A stretch of DNA of 64,000 nucleotides from G965267425 sp965267425. GTDB taxonomy: Bacteria; Bacteroidota; Bacteroidia; Flavobacteriales_E; Vicingaceae. Below the pieces are notes generated by a model. The model had not been told where the DNA came from, made no database searches, and saw nothing but the letters and a program-made list of their open reading frames with translations. The DNA is taken from NCBI GenBank assembly GCA_965267425.1, contig OZ253959.1, positions 1,736,001 to 1,800,000 on the forward strand, in the 5' to 3' direction. This document shows, one piece after another, positions 45,106 to 54,895 of the stretch. A program made the position numbers and the translations under genes. Position 1 is the stretch's first letter. Each line of letters opens with the position of its first letter.

Positions 45106-46076
45106 TTTCATCCAAACAGTTGGATATCAAAGAAATATATTCTGAATTTGTAAATCATTCAAACGGTGTACCTCTTTTTTATCGAAAGGAATGGTTGGAT
45201 GCGGTATGTGGAAAAAATGGTTGGTCTGCCGTTATTGCCGCCAATGAAAATCAAATTCAAGGCGTCTTGCCTTATTATTTTGGTTCTCCATCCAAAAAAT
45301 ACATATCCATGCCAGTATTGACCCCCTATCTGGGTCCGTTGTTCAATTATCCAGACACAGACAAGCAATCAAGTATTTATTCGTTTGAAAAAAAAATACT
45401 CACCCAATTAATTGAACAAATCCCTTCACACAATTACTTTGAACTAAAATTGCATCCGCAATTCACTTACGGCCTGCCATTTCATTGGAAAGATTATTTA
45501 CTACAACACCGATTTACGTATCGAATTCTGCTGAAATCTGCACTTGATGAAATCACCGCTGATTTCAAAAGTGAAGTCAGAGGGAAAATTCGAAAAGCAG
45601 AAAAGCTTGTTCAAGTTGAACAGTCAGATAGTGTCAACGAATTTCTGGATTTGAACAGAAGGACATTTTCTCGTCAAAATATGGAATTGCCGTACAGCGA
45701 AAACGTCATTCAAACATTAGATGATGCAATGCTCAAATCCGATTCAAGGATCATACTGTTGGCAAAAGATGATCAAGGCAATGTTCATTCAGGATTGTAT
45801 TTGGTGTTTGACAAACAAACCATGTATGTATTGATGGCTGGAGAAGATCCGAACTTTCGAAGCAGTGGTGCCGGAAGTTTACTGATTCACCGTGCAATTG
45901 CAAGCGCTATGGCCAAGAATCTTGAATGGTTTGACTTTTGCGGAAGTAACATTAAAAGCATTGAGACCAATAGACGAGCCTACGGCGCTGAACAAGTTCC
46001 TTATCTGTTCATCACAAAGACATCAAATAAGTTGCTCAAAATCAAGCATTCACTAAGTTACATGTTGCGCGGATAA
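45102..46076 (+). CDS. FemAB-like GNAT acyltransferase
   Basis: 324 residues with two GNAT-like halves as in FemAB/BioF2-type proteins. The first has FYRKEWLDAVCGKNGWSAVI and LPYYFGSPSKKYISMPVLTP. The second holds SEVRGKIRKAEKL, a lysine-rich helix of the family, ILLAKDDQGNVHSGLYLVFD, DPNFRSSGAGSLLIHRAI and FDFCGSNIKSIETNRRAYGA. There is no ATG near the start: TTG at 45102 overlaps the NlpC stop codon, and TTG at 45120 is the alternative. Acceptor is unknown; peptidoglycan or an exopolysaccharide sugar are candidates given the upstream cell-wall peptidase. Confidence 0.8.
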   Translation: MISSKQLDIKEIYSEFVNHSNGVPLFYRKEWLDAVCGKNGWSAVIAANENQIQGVLPYYFGSPSKKYISMPVLTPYLGPLFNYPDTDKQSSIYSFEKKILTQLIEQIPSHNYFELKLHPQFTYGLPFHWKDYLLQHRFTYRILLKSALDEITADFKSEVRGKIRKAEKLVQVEQSDSVNEFLDLNRRTFSRQNMELPYSENVIQTLDDAMLKSDSRIILLAKDDQGNVHSGLYLVFDKQTMYVLMAGEDPNFRSSGAGSLLIHRAIASAMAKNLEWFDFCGSNIKSIETNRRAYGAEQVPYLFITKTSNKLLKIKHSLSYMLRG

Positions 46077-46355
46077 TCATGGGTCATCCATAAAATCTTC
46101 CGCATCAGTAAAATCTTCAAAATCTATATAATCTCCTAAACCGTCATCCTTTTTTGAAGACTTTTTGCTTTTGGATTTAATATGCACCTCACCTTCTTTT
46201 CGCTTGGTACTTTGCTGATTAGTCTGTTGGTTATAGAATTTTCTGTGCTGATTTTTAATGAATCCTTTCAATAGCCATGGCATCACGTACCTGGTTATCA
46301 ATCGTATGCCATACCATACAATGATAAGTATTGCTAATGTTCGAAATAAATTCAC
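46077..46355 (-). CDS. DUF4834 family membrane protein
   Basis: 92 residues. One or two helices at the N-terminus (NLFRTLAILIIVWYGIRLIT, VMPWLLKGF) followed by a basic, low-complexity tail and an acidic end (DYIDFEDFTDAEDFMDD). This is the Bacteroidota-specific DUF4834 pattern. Function unknown. It lies 19 bases downstream of carB on the same strand and may be cotranscribed. Confidence 0.8.
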   Translation of the reverse strand: MNLFRTLAILIIVWYGIRLITRYVMPWLLKGFIKNQHRKFYNQQTNQQSTKRKEGEVHIKSKSKKSSKKDDGLGDYIDFEDFTDAEDFMDDP

Positions 46356-46374
46356 TTAAGAACAAAGGTCGCCA

Positions 46375-49191
46375 TTAATGGCTCAGGTACAAGTTTCGTT
46401 CATTATAAATTTCTCGGAAATAAGGATCCCGGAGATTTTCTATGAAACGAATGGCTTCACCCGTAGACTTCATTTCAGGGCCTAATTCCTTATTCACATT
46501 TGGAAATTTATCAAAGGAGAAAATAGGTTCCTTAATGGCATATCCATGTTTCTGCGGATTAAACTTGAAGTCCTTCACTTTTTTATCACCTAACATGACC
46601 TTAGTAGCATAATTTACATAAGGTTCTTTGTATGCCTTGGCAATAAAAGGAACTGTTCTGGAAGCTCTTGGATTGGCTTCAATGATATACACCACGTCAT
46701 CCTTAATGGCGAATTGAATATTAATCAAGCCTACCGTATTCAAGGCTTTGGCGATTTTTTTGGTATGATTTTCAATTTGCTCAATCACCAATGCACCCAG
46801 GTTAAACGGTGGAAGCATAGCCGTTGAATCACCTGAGTGAATTCCTGCAGGCTCAACGTGCTCCATAATACCTATAATATAAACATCTTCACCATCACAT
46901 ATCGCATCGGCTTCTGCTTCAATGGCTCCAGAAAGGAAGTGATCCAACAATATCTTATTTCCCGGCAGCAGTCTCAAAATATCAACCACCTGAGTTTCCA
47001 ATTCTTCTTCATTCAGCACAATCTTCATGCTCTGTCCTCCCAGCACATACGAAGGCCTGACAAGCAATGGAAACCCAATGGTTTTACTCATTTCTATGGC
47101 TTCTTCAGCCGTTTCAATGGAACCGAATTCAGGGTAAGGAATCTTGTTCTCCTTGAGCAATGTTGAGAATCTACCTCTATCTTCAGCTAAATCCAATGAT
47201 TCAAACGATGTTCCAATGATTTTGATTCCGTAACGATCTAGTTTTTCAGCCAACTTCAGTGCGGTTTGGCCACCCAACTGAACAATAACTCCTTTGGGCT
47301 TTTCATGCAATATAATGTCATAAATATGTTCCCAAAAAACCGGTTCAAAGTACAGTTTGTTTGCTGTATCAAAATCCGTAGATACCGTTTCAGGGTTACA
47401 GTTGATCATAATGGTTTCGTAACCACACTCTTTGGCTGCTAAAACACCGTGTACGCAACAGTAGTCAAATTCAATACCCTGTCCTATTCGATTGGGTCCA
47501 GACCCCAATACCACTATCTTCTCCTTGTCACTGGATTCAGATTCATTTTGATCTTCAAAAGTCGAATAATAGTAAGGTGTAGACGCTTTAAACTCTGCTG
47601 CACAGGTATCCACCAACTTATAAACTCGGTTGATTTTTTCTTCCACCCGACGATTGAATACCTCGCTTTCCAGACATCCTAATATATGTGCAATCTGTCT
47701 ATCTGCATACCCTTTTTGTTTGGCTTCATATAGTAAGTCCCTTGAAATGGACTCAACTGTAAACTTGCCAATTTCTTTTTCCAATTCAATTAAATCATTG
47801 ATTTGGTTCAAAAACCAAGGATCAATCTTGGTGATTTGATGCATCTTGGTGAGAGAGACACCCAATTTTAAAGCATCATAAATATAGAAGAGTCGATTCC
47901 AACTGGCATGCTTTAATCCTTCAATCAATTTAGCCTGATCTTTCACCTCTCTTCCATCTGCGCCCAATCCATTTCTTCCAATTTCAAGAGATTGACAAGC
48001 TTTCTGCAAAGCTTCCTGGAATGATCGACCAATGCCCATAACCTCTCCTACCGATTTCATTTGCAATCCCAATTCTCGATCGGAACCTTCGAATTTGTCA
48101 AAATTCCATCTAGGAATTTTCACAATTACATAATCCAACGTAGGCTCGAAGAAAGCAGAAGTAGATTTGGTAATCTGATTGTCTAATTCATCCAGGTTAT
48201 AACCAATAGCCAATTTGGCCGCAATTTTTGCAATTGGATAACCCGTTGCTTTTGATGCAAGAGCGGAAGATCTAGACACCCTTGGGTTAATTTCTATGGC
48301 AATAATGTCTTCTTTCTCATCGTCACTAACAGCAAACTGAACATTACATCCTCCGGCAAATTCACCAATGGCCCTCATCATTTTGATGGCCATGGTTCTC
48401 ATTTTTTGATACGTCGCGTCAGACAAGGTCATCGCTGGAGCCACCGTAATGGAATCTCCCGTGTGGATACCCATTGGATCAAAGTTCTCAATTGAACAAA
48501 TAATGATCACATTATCGTTGGCATCCCGCAAAAGTTCAAGTTCAAATTCTTTCCACCCTAATACAGCCTTATCAATTAGTACCTCATGACGAGGTGATGC
48601 GTGCAAACCTCTTGTCAAGAGTTCATCGAAATCTTCTTTTTTGTGGACAAATGATGCACCTGTACCTCCTAATGTATAAGAAGGTCGAATCACCAAAGGA
48701 AATCCAATTTCTTGGGCATAGGCCTTTCCTTCCAAAAATGAATTGGCAATTTTCGAAGGAGCAACTCCAACTCCGATATCCACCATCAATTGCCGGAACT
48801 TATCCCGGTTCTCGGTAATTTCAATTGCATCAATGTCAACTCCAATCATTCGGACTTTGTACTCTTCCCACAATCCAAGCTCATCACATTCTATAGCCAG
48901 ATTTAATGCAGTCTGTCCTCCCATGGTAGGTAAAACAGCATCAATGTTCTGTTCTTTAAGAATCTCTTCTACAGATGCAGGATTTAATGGCTTTAAATAG
49001 ACATTGTCCACTACAACCGGGTCGGTCATAATGGTTGCCGGATTAGAGTTAATTAAGGAAACTTCAATTCCTTCTTCGCGCAGAGAGCGTGCGGCTTGAG
49101 ATCCTGAGTAATCGAATTCACATGCCTGACCAATCACAATTGGTCCGCTCCCGATGATTAACACATGCTTTATGCTGTTATCTTTGGGCAT
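46375..49191 (-). CDS. carB: Carbamoyl-phosphate synthase large subunit, short form
   Basis: 938 residues. Two ATP-grasp halves are present: first with VLIIGSGPIVIGQACEFDYS, PTMGGQTALNLAIECDELGL and IRPSYTLGGTGASFVHKKED; second with VLGSGPNRIGQGIEFDYCCV, VQLGGQTALKLAEKLDRYGI and VRPSYVLGGQSMKIVLNEEE. The ~130-residue C-terminal allosteric (MGS-like) domain of the ~1070-residue E. coli enzyme is missing, as in many Bacteroidota. It makes carbamoyl phosphate for arginine and pyrimidines, and here possibly for the carbamoyltransferase at 25703. The small subunit carA is not in the window. Confidence 0.95.
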   Translation of the reverse strand: MPKDNSIKHVLIIGSGPIVIGQACEFDYSGSQAARSLREEGIEVSLINSNPATIMTDPVVVDNVYLKPLNPASVEEILKEQNIDAVLPTMGGQTALNLAIECDELGLWEEYKVRMIGVDIDAIEITENRDKFRQLMVDIGVGVAPSKIANSFLEGKAYAQEIGFPLVIRPSYTLGGTGASFVHKKEDFDELLTRGLHASPRHEVLIDKAVLGWKEFELELLRDANDNVIIICSIENFDPMGIHTGDSITVAPAMTLSDATYQKMRTMAIKMMRAIGEFAGGCNVQFAVSDDEKEDIIAIEINPRVSRSSALASKATGYPIAKIAAKLAIGYNLDELDNQITKSTSAFFEPTLDYVIVKIPRWNFDKFEGSDRELGLQMKSVGEVMGIGRSFQEALQKACQSLEIGRNGLGADGREVKDQAKLIEGLKHASWNRLFYIYDALKLGVSLTKMHQITKIDPWFLNQINDLIELEKEIGKFTVESISRDLLYEAKQKGYADRQIAHILGCLESEVFNRRVEEKINRVYKLVDTCAAEFKASTPYYYSTFEDQNESESSDKEKIVVLGSGPNRIGQGIEFDYCCVHGVLAAKECGYETIMINCNPETVSTDFDTANKLYFEPVFWEHIYDIILHEKPKGVIVQLGGQTALKLAEKLDRYGIKIIGTSFESLDLAEDRGRFSTLLKENKIPYPEFGSIETAEEAIEMSKTIGFPLLVRPSYVLGGQSMKIVLNEEELETQVVDILRLLPGNKILLDHFLSGAIEAEADAICDGEDVYIIGIMEHVEPAGIHSGDSTAMLPPFNLGALVIEQIENHTKKIAKALNTVGLINIQFAIKDDVVYIIEANPRASRTVPFIAKAYKEPYVNYATKVMLGDKKVKDFKFNPQKHGYAIKEPIFSFDKFPNVNKELGPEMKSTGEAIRFIENLRDPYFREIYNERNLYLSH

Positions 49192-49281
49192 ATTTTTAAG
49201 GGAATCACAATTGATTAAACTGCCTGCGAATTTAACGAGATTTATGAATTTTCTGTCAAGAATTTATTAACATTCAGGTAA

Positions 49282-50079
49282 ATGAAGTCCATTCATATTT
49301 ACAACCGATTTCAAGTATCCTATTTAACAATTGGAGATGGAAAAAACATCGTGATTGCTTTTCCCGGGATTGCATTAGATGCATCATCTTATGAGTCTGT
49401 TATTCAGACATTTAAGAAGACTCATCAATTTTATATTTTGGATTTATTTTATGCTGGCGAAAGTAAGATTAACGGTAATCATCCCACCCAAATAACTCCT
49501 ACCGAATGGAATGAATTGTTGAAAGATTTTATTGCTTCAAAAAAGATAGATACTTTTTCTCTTTGGGGGTTCAGTATTGGAGCAAGAATTGCCATGATCT
49601 CATACTCAAATTTTGAAAATCAAATTCAACAATTGGTTCTGCTTGCACCAGATGGAATAGTTGTAAATAAATGGTACGCATTTGCTACACGAACATTCAT
49701 TGGGCATGGATTATTTAAAAGGGCATGTCATTCGAAATCTGTAAGAAAAATGCTCATTTTCATGGCAAGGAAACTCTCAGATCAAAGAGCCTTTCTTCGC
49801 ATAGAGTCCTTTTTAATTGAACCTGAATCACTTAGGAAAATTTATTTGCAATGGATGACTTATCGAGACATTCAGCCAAAACAACCGGAATTCGAAGCAT
49901 TGGCAACTTTTGATAATATGCTGGTTCTCCTAGCAACTAAAGACGAATTCATAAAAGGATTGGATGAAAATAAGGTAAAGAAGAAGTTACCGACCGCTCA
50001 GGTGATCAACGTAAATGATTCGCATCTATTTTTAAATAGTCGAACGGCAAAAATTCTGAAACCAGAAATCAAGGCATAA
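49282..50079 (+). CDS. Alpha/beta hydrolase
   Basis: 265 residues with the alpha/beta-hydrolase core. Oxyanion region FPGIALDASSYESV, nucleophile elbow LWGFSIGARIAMIS (G-F-S-I-G), a likely acid in LLATKDEFIKGL and the catalytic His in INVNDSHLFLNSR. A basic helical lid (about 130-190) is present. No signal peptide; substrate unknown. It is divergent from carB and convergent with rpmH, sharing a terminator with it. Confidence 0.85.
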   Translation: MKSIHIYNRFQVSYLTIGDGKNIVIAFPGIALDASSYESVIQTFKKTHQFYILDLFYAGESKINGNHPTQITPTEWNELLKDFIASKKIDTFSLWGFSIGARIAMISYSNFENQIQQLVLLAPDGIVVNKWYAFATRTFIGHGLFKRACHSKSVRKMLIFMARKLSDQRAFLRIESFLIEPESLRKIYLQWMTYRDIQPKQPEFEALATFDNMLVLLATKDEFIKGLDENKVKKKLPTAQVINVNDSHLFLNSRTAKILKPEIKA

Positions 50080-50082
50080 AAA

Positions 50083-50106
50083 AAGGAGTGCTGTTCAACA
50101 CTCCTT
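50083..50106. terminator. Shared terminator of hydrolase gene and rpmH
   Basis: AAGGAGTG (50083-50090) and CACTCCTT (50099-50106) form an 8-bp stem with an 8-base loop, preceded by seven A residues. It lies right after the hydrolase stop and 22 bases past the rpmH stop on the other strand; the A-run gives a T-run for the minus direction. Confidence 0.75.
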
Positions 50107-50127
50107 GTCATTTATATATTCGAAATT

Positions 50128-50283
50128 TTATTTCGTTCTAATTTCACTAGAAACAGAAATACGCTTTCTTCCTTTGGCTCTTCTTCTGCTCAATACTTTT
50201 CTTCCATTCGCAGTCTCCATGCGACTTCTAAATCCATGTTTGTTGCGACGTTTACGGTTTGAAGGTTGGAAAGTTCTTTTCAT
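50128..50283 (-). CDS. rpmH: 50S ribosomal protein L34
   Basis: A 51-residue basic protein starting MKRTFQPSNRKRRNKHGFRS, the unmistakable L34 opening, followed by RMETANGRKVLSRRRAKGRK with the family's R-R-x-K-G-R-x-x-(I/L)-x-V end. It is part of the large ribosomal subunit near the exit tunnel. In many bacteria rpmH lies beside rnpA and dnaA near the origin; here no rnpA follows, as the next minus-strand gene is carB beyond the convergent hydrolase. The C-terminus is a few residues longer than in E. coli. Confidence 0.97.
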   Translation of the reverse strand: MKRTFQPSNRKRRNKHGFRSRMETANGRKVLSRRRAKGRKRISVSSEIRTK

Positions 50284-50310
50284 AATTACCCTGTTTCAAT
50301 ATCAAGGCCG

Positions 50311-50318
50311 CAAATTTA
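50311..50318 (-). promoter_or_regulatory. Probable -7 box of the rpmH promoter
   Basis: TAAATTTG on the minus strand matches TAnnTTTG and places the transcript start about 21 bases before the rpmH ATG. No good TTTG is visible at -33. Confidence 0.4.
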
Positions 50319-50439
50319 GATATTTTTTTCTTTAATGGATGTATCCTCAAGAAAAAATCAACTTTTTTTGTGTCCTTTGCCAAAAGATGCACGAAGTTAC
50401 GTCGTCATTATGAATAGTAAACATTAAACAGCCCTTTTT

Positions 50440-52212
50440 TTGACCCAAAAGAAAACTTCTAAAAAAATCACCAAAACATCTCTCCAGCGAGCCAGGAGGA
50501 TCTTGGCTTTCATGAAACCCTATTTACCAAAGTACTATCTGGGTTTGATGTTTTTATTTTTTACCGGACTTACCGCATTAGCATTTCCAAAACTATTAGG
50601 GTATCTGGTCGATTCCGTTAACGGACCAGTTTTATGGGGACTTGAATTGAATGAGGTTGCATTTCTTTTATTGGTAATCCTGGTTCTTCAAGCGGTGTTT
50701 TCATTTTTTAGGGTGTATTTGTTCACGGACGTTACTGAAAGTACGCTCATGCATATTCGCCAGAACGTTTATGGCCACTTGCTGAATCTTCCCATGGCGT
50801 ACTTTTCTTCGGAAAGTGTTGGAGAATTAAGTAGTCGCATTTCTTCAGACATTACTCAATTACGAGAAACCTTTAGAACCACCCTGGCTGAATTCCTTCG
50901 ACAATTTATGATCAGTATTGGTGGTGTTATTCTCTTAGCGTTTACCTCTCCAAAACTCACCGGAATGATCTTGTTAATTGTCCCGGTGGTTGCTTTATCG
51001 GCCGTATTTTTTGGACGCTTTATTCGTTCCATTGCCAGAGATGTTCAGGACGATATTGCTTTGTCGAATAAGATGGTCATCGAAGGACTTCAAGGTATTG
51101 CCAATGTAAAGGCCTTTGTCAATGAGCAATTCGAAAAGATGAGATACAATAAAGTCACAAGTGCCATTCAAAAGAAAGCAGTGAAAGGTGGACTGTGGAG
51201 CGGCAGTTTTGCCTCCTTTATTATCCTGTGCATGTTTGGAGCCATAGTAGTAGTAATGTGGTATGCCATGGTCCTGGTTGAATCAAAGGAAATGTCTTAT
51301 GGTGACATGATTAGCTTTTTAATCATCTCTGTTTTCATTGGAGCGTCCATTGGAGGCATAGCAGAATTGTATTCGGGCATTCAAAAAGCACTCGGTGCTA
51401 CAGAAAGATTATTGGATATCCTGGATGAAACCATAGAACCGGTTGAAGAGAATACTGAATCAACACTTCATATCAATGGTGAAATTCAGTTTGACGGTGT
51501 AGAATTTTCGTACCCGAGCCGTCCGGAATTTCCTGTGATAAAAAACATGTCTTTTCATGTGCGTGAAGGTGAACAAATTGCATTGGTTGGTACTAGTGGA
51601 TCTGGTAAAACAACTATTACTTCCTTGTTGATGCGCTTTTATGACCCTATTGGAGGAAGCATACAAATTGATGGTAAACCTGCACAACACTATCCTTTAC
51701 ATGAGCTACGGAAACAGATTGGAATTGTACCACAAGATATATTGCTGTTTAGCGGAACCATTAAGGAAAACATTGCTTACGGTAAACCCGGCGCAAGCGA
51801 TGAAGAAATTCAAGATGCAGCTGAGAAGGCAAATGCGATTGAATTCATCAATGGATTTCCGGAAGGTTTTGAAACCATTGTGGGTGAAAGAGGTATCATG
51901 TTGTCTGGTGGACAAAGACAACGCATTGCCATTGCCAGAGCTATACTTAAAGATCCTGCAATCCTGCTGTTAGACGAAGCCACAAGTTCGTTGGATTCGA
52001 ATTCAGAAAAATTGGTTCAGGAAGCGTTGGATTTTCTGATGCAAGGTAGAACTACCTTTATTATTGCTCATCGACTGGCCACCATTAGAAATGTGCATAA
52101 AATATTGGTTATTCAAGATGGTGAAATCGTAGAATCTGGAAATCACGAAGAATTATCCGGTCGAAAATCAGGTCTATATCATGAACTTTCCACCATGCAA
52201 TTCCGTGATTAA
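50440..52212 (+). CDS. ABC exporter, MsbA-like (fused permease and ATPase)
   Basis: 590 residues. Six membrane helices occupy about 30-330. The ATPase part (about 345-590) has Walker A ALVGTSGSGKTTITSLLMRF, the Q loop IGIVPQDILLFSGTIKENIA, signature LSGGQRQRIAIARAILKDPA, Walker B ILLLDEATSSLD and the H loop FIIAHRLATI. It would export a lipid, lipopolysaccharide precursor or drug as a homodimer. The start is a TTG; an ATG at 50410 in the same frame is cut off by a stop. The short lag to the first helix agrees with MsbA/LmrA-like half transporters. Confidence 0.93.
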   Translation: MTQKKTSKKITKTSLQRARRILAFMKPYLPKYYLGLMFLFFTGLTALAFPKLLGYLVDSVNGPVLWGLELNEVAFLLLVILVLQAVFSFFRVYLFTDVTESTLMHIRQNVYGHLLNLPMAYFSSESVGELSSRISSDITQLRETFRTTLAEFLRQFMISIGGVILLAFTSPKLTGMILLIVPVVALSAVFFGRFIRSIARDVQDDIALSNKMVIEGLQGIANVKAFVNEQFEKMRYNKVTSAIQKKAVKGGLWSGSFASFIILCMFGAIVVVMWYAMVLVESKEMSYGDMISFLIISVFIGASIGGIAELYSGIQKALGATERLLDILDETIEPVEENTESTLHINGEIQFDGVEFSYPSRPEFPVIKNMSFHVREGEQIALVGTSGSGKTTITSLLMRFYDPIGGSIQIDGKPAQHYPLHELRKQIGIVPQDILLFSGTIKENIAYGKPGASDEEIQDAAEKANAIEFINGFPEGFETIVGERGIMLSGGQRQRIAIARAILKDPAILLLDEATSSLDSNSEKLVQEALDFLMQGRTTFIIAHRLATIRNVHKILVIQDGEIVESGNHEELSGRKSGLYHELSTMQFRD

Positions 52213-52310
52213 TGAAGTGTGAGTGGAACGTAGTTATTGCAATTGGTTTTTTATACGTAATTTCATGCTGAATTTCCGCATAGCTTGACCTTGGAAATTC
52301 TACACGGACC

Positions 52311-54461
52311 ATGAAAATAAGATTTTTACTAAGTACGCTGCTTGTTGTTTTGTATACCTTCCTTTCCGCACAAAAGGTGGATTACAATGTTCAACCTTTC
52401 AAGGCGAAAAAACTTGGAACCATTTCCCCCAGCACCATTGCTCCTGGCTTCAATGCAACCATCACAAATTTGGAAGCGCCTAATCCGGATGGCAAGTCTT
52501 TGAAGGCGCACATCATGGAATTGAAAAAACAAGCCAGCCAAAGATTCCCCAGAACCAAAGCAAAATACACACACCAGGGTAAAAGCAGTGCTGAAAATCT
52601 GATTGTCAGGGAAAATTTTGAGTTGAAGAGATACATTGAGTCACTGGATTCACTTGTGATTCTTGGTGGTGGTAATCCTTTGGACAACACCATGGCCATT
52701 TCTGATGATGGAATGTTGGTGGCGGCAGTAAACTCTCGCATTTTTATGTCCAATGTCAATCAGGAATTGAATGACGTTTACAAAAATTCTTTGGTCATTT
52801 CATTTGAAGATTTCGCTTCTTCCCTAAACCGTACCGACGTATTTGATCCCAAAGTGCTTTATGATCCTGAAGAGGACCGATTTATTTTGGCATTTCTTTC
52901 AGGAAGAACACCTGCATATACTGGAATTGTGGTGGGATTTTCTCAAACCAATGATCCTATGGGAGATTGGAATGTCTATTTGTTAGAAGGAAACCCGTTG
53001 AATGACAACACCTGGACTGATTTTCCCGCCATGACCATTACTGAAGATGAGCTATTCATCACCGGTAACCTGATTATTAATGGAGTTTCCTGGCAAGAAG
53101 GATTTAATGGAACCATTGTATGGCAAGTAGATAAATTTTCGGGGTATAATAATGATGCAACGCTTACCACGCAGCTATGGAGTGATCTAAAACACGATGG
53201 ATCCTTTGTGCGAAATTTCTTTCCGGTGAATGGCAGTCTAGGCACACAACCCTCAAATGTTTATTTCATTTCAAATAGAAATTTTGCACTGTATAGTGAT
53301 TCCATTTACCTTATAGAAATAACAGATAACATGTCCAATTCACCGAGCATTGATATATCGTTGTTGCATACGGATGTGAATTATGGCTTCCCTCCTAACG
53401 GTCGTCAGGAAGATGATGACCCTAACGATGATACGGATGGATTGCAAACAAACGATGCACGGGCATTGGGAGGATTCATTCACAATGACAGAATCCAATT
53501 TGTTGGAAATACAATGAATCCTACAACGGGACTTTCGGCGGTTTATCATGGAACCATTGAAAATGTAAGCATCAACCCTGTGGTCACTGGAAATATTATA
53601 GGGCATTCAACGCGCGATTTCGGATATCCAAATATTACGTTTACAGGTCAGGAGGAAGACGATATTCAATGTATTATCTCATTTAATCATACATCACCAA
53701 CTGATTATGCCGGTGTTTCTGCTGTGTATTATGCAGATGATGGTACCTATTCAGATATCATCACATTGGTGGAAGGAAGATCATACGTTGATAAAATATT
53801 TGGAGGGTATGAGAGATGGGGTGATTATTTCGGCCTTCAAACAATGTATTCTAAACCCGGTCATGTGTGGCTTTCAGGCTTTTATGGGGAGACAGGAGAA
53901 CGCAGCAATACATGGGTATCTCACCTGGTAAGTCCAGATACCATATTTATTGATCCACCTGATGATTGTGATGACTTTGAAGTGGTGAGTCGGGTAATTG
54001 AATTAAGTAACCTGAATGATTGTTTGGGTGAAATAGATGTGAACATTTCCGGAGGTACACCTCCTTATATCACACGATGGAATGGTATGCAAGGAGATAC
54101 CATTAAGGATATCAATTTGTGCGAGGACAATGTATTTCTTGTTGTAACGGATTCCAATAACTGCCGTTACGAAAATGTATTTACGTACAATCTTGTTCAA
54201 CCTAATAATAGCGTCTACCCCAACCCAGTGAGTTCGTTGGAAGAAATCAATTTGTATTTTGAATTGAGCGAGCCGGCCCAAGTAGATGTAGAAGTTTACG
54301 GAATAGATGGAAAACTCATCAAGCAAATGCTTTCTGAACAAGCAAGAGAAGGGAAAAATCAGCTTTCATTTTCCATTGGCCCTCTGGATGCGGGCATGTA
54401 TGTTCTTGTCGTTAGATCTGGCGACAACGAAATTATCAATCAGCGAATAGTTAAGGAATAA
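52311..54461 (+). CDS. T9SS-secreted surface protein
   Basis: 716 residues. A signal peptide (RFLLSTLLVVLYTFLSAQ) is followed by a ~500-residue beta-rich region with propeller-like repeats (DDGMLVAAVNSRIFMSN, FDPKVLYDPEEDRFILAFLS, NTWTDFPAMTITEDELFITG), a Cys-containing SprB-type repeat near 560-625 (LNDCLGEIDVNISGGTPPYI) and a C-terminal type A sorting domain (YPNPVSSLEEINLYFELSEP ... GMYVLVVRSGDNEII). Exported by the type IX system. The repeat of the ISGGTPPY kind is common in gliding-related adhesins, but no enzymatic motif was found. Confidence 0.87.
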   Translation: MKIRFLLSTLLVVLYTFLSAQKVDYNVQPFKAKKLGTISPSTIAPGFNATITNLEAPNPDGKSLKAHIMELKKQASQRFPRTKAKYTHQGKSSAENLIVRENFELKRYIESLDSLVILGGGNPLDNTMAISDDGMLVAAVNSRIFMSNVNQELNDVYKNSLVISFEDFASSLNRTDVFDPKVLYDPEEDRFILAFLSGRTPAYTGIVVGFSQTNDPMGDWNVYLLEGNPLNDNTWTDFPAMTITEDELFITGNLIINGVSWQEGFNGTIVWQVDKFSGYNNDATLTTQLWSDLKHDGSFVRNFFPVNGSLGTQPSNVYFISNRNFALYSDSIYLIEITDNMSNSPSIDISLLHTDVNYGFPPNGRQEDDDPNDDTDGLQTNDARALGGFIHNDRIQFVGNTMNPTTGLSAVYHGTIENVSINPVVTGNIIGHSTRDFGYPNITFTGQEEDDIQCIISFNHTSPTDYAGVSAVYYADDGTYSDIITLVEGRSYVDKIFGGYERWGDYFGLQTMYSKPGHVWLSGFYGETGERSNTWVSHLVSPDTIFIDPPDDCDDFEVVSRVIELSNLNDCLGEIDVNISGGTPPYITRWNGMQGDTIKDINLCEDNVFLVVTDSNNCRYENVFTYNLVQPNNSVYPNPVSSLEEINLYFELSEPAQVDVEVYGIDGKLIKQMLSEQAREGKNQLSFSIGPLDAGMYVLVVRSGDNEIINQRIVKE

Positions 54462-54514
54462 CAGTCGAAACCAGGCGTTTTGGACCAGAGATTTTTATTT
54501 TTTTAGTACTATGT

Positions 54515-54547
54515 TTTGCATAATACCATTTTAAATATATATCTTTG
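54515..54547 (+). promoter_or_regulatory. Bacteroidota-type promoter of the padR-pspC unit
   Basis: TTTG at 54515-54518 and TATCTTTG at 54540-54547, separated by 21 bases, match the -33/-7 consensus. The start would be near 54554, about 11 bases before the padR ATG at 54565. PadR proteins often repress their own promoter. Confidence 0.7.
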
Positions 54548-54564
54548 CGTAACAATATTTAATC

Positions 54565-54894
54565 ATGAAGATAGAAAACAGCAAAGCGCAAATGAGAAAG
54601 GGAGTGTTGGAATTTTGCATTCTATCCATACTAAACAATGGAGAAGCCTACCCTTCTGAAATCATTGAACAAATGAAAAAAGGAAAACTGATTGTTGTGG
54701 AAGGCACGCTTTATCCTTTGCTTACCAGACTTAAAAATGAAGGTCTCCTATCCTATCGATGGGAAGAATCGAAATCAGGTCCCCCTAGAAAATACTTTAA
54801 ACTCACAACTCTCGGCGAAACGTTCCTGGGAGAATTGGAACAATCCTGGGATGAATTGGTAAAATCCGTCAATCTAACACGAAAGCACAAATAA
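54565..54894 (+). CDS. PadR-family transcriptional regulator
   Basis: 109 residues, typical of the short PadR-s2 type. The winged helix reads MRKGVLEFCILSILNNGEAY, PSEIIEQMKKGKLIVVEGTL and YPLLTRLKNEGLLSYRWEES with GPPRKYFKLTTLG, which holds the family's P-R-K-Y/F-Y motif, and a C-terminal dimer helix. One base separates it from the PspC gene, so it likely controls that operon. In other bacteria PadR partners often sense membrane or phenolic stress. Confidence 0.92.
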   Translation: MKIENSKAQMRKGVLEFCILSILNNGEAYPSEIIEQMKKGKLIVVEGTLYPLLTRLKNEGLLSYRWEESKSGPPRKYFKLTTLGETFLGELEQSWDELVKSVNLTRKHK

Positions 54895-54895
54895 A

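Noticed and set aside
50105..50335. 76-codon plus-strand frame over rpmH
   Set aside because: It is the antisense shadow of the L34 gene, which is unmistakable on the other strand.
52311..54461. Considered as a gliding adhesin of the SprB type
   Set aside because: Only one SprB-like repeat segment is seen and no tandem array; kept as a generic T9SS surface protein.
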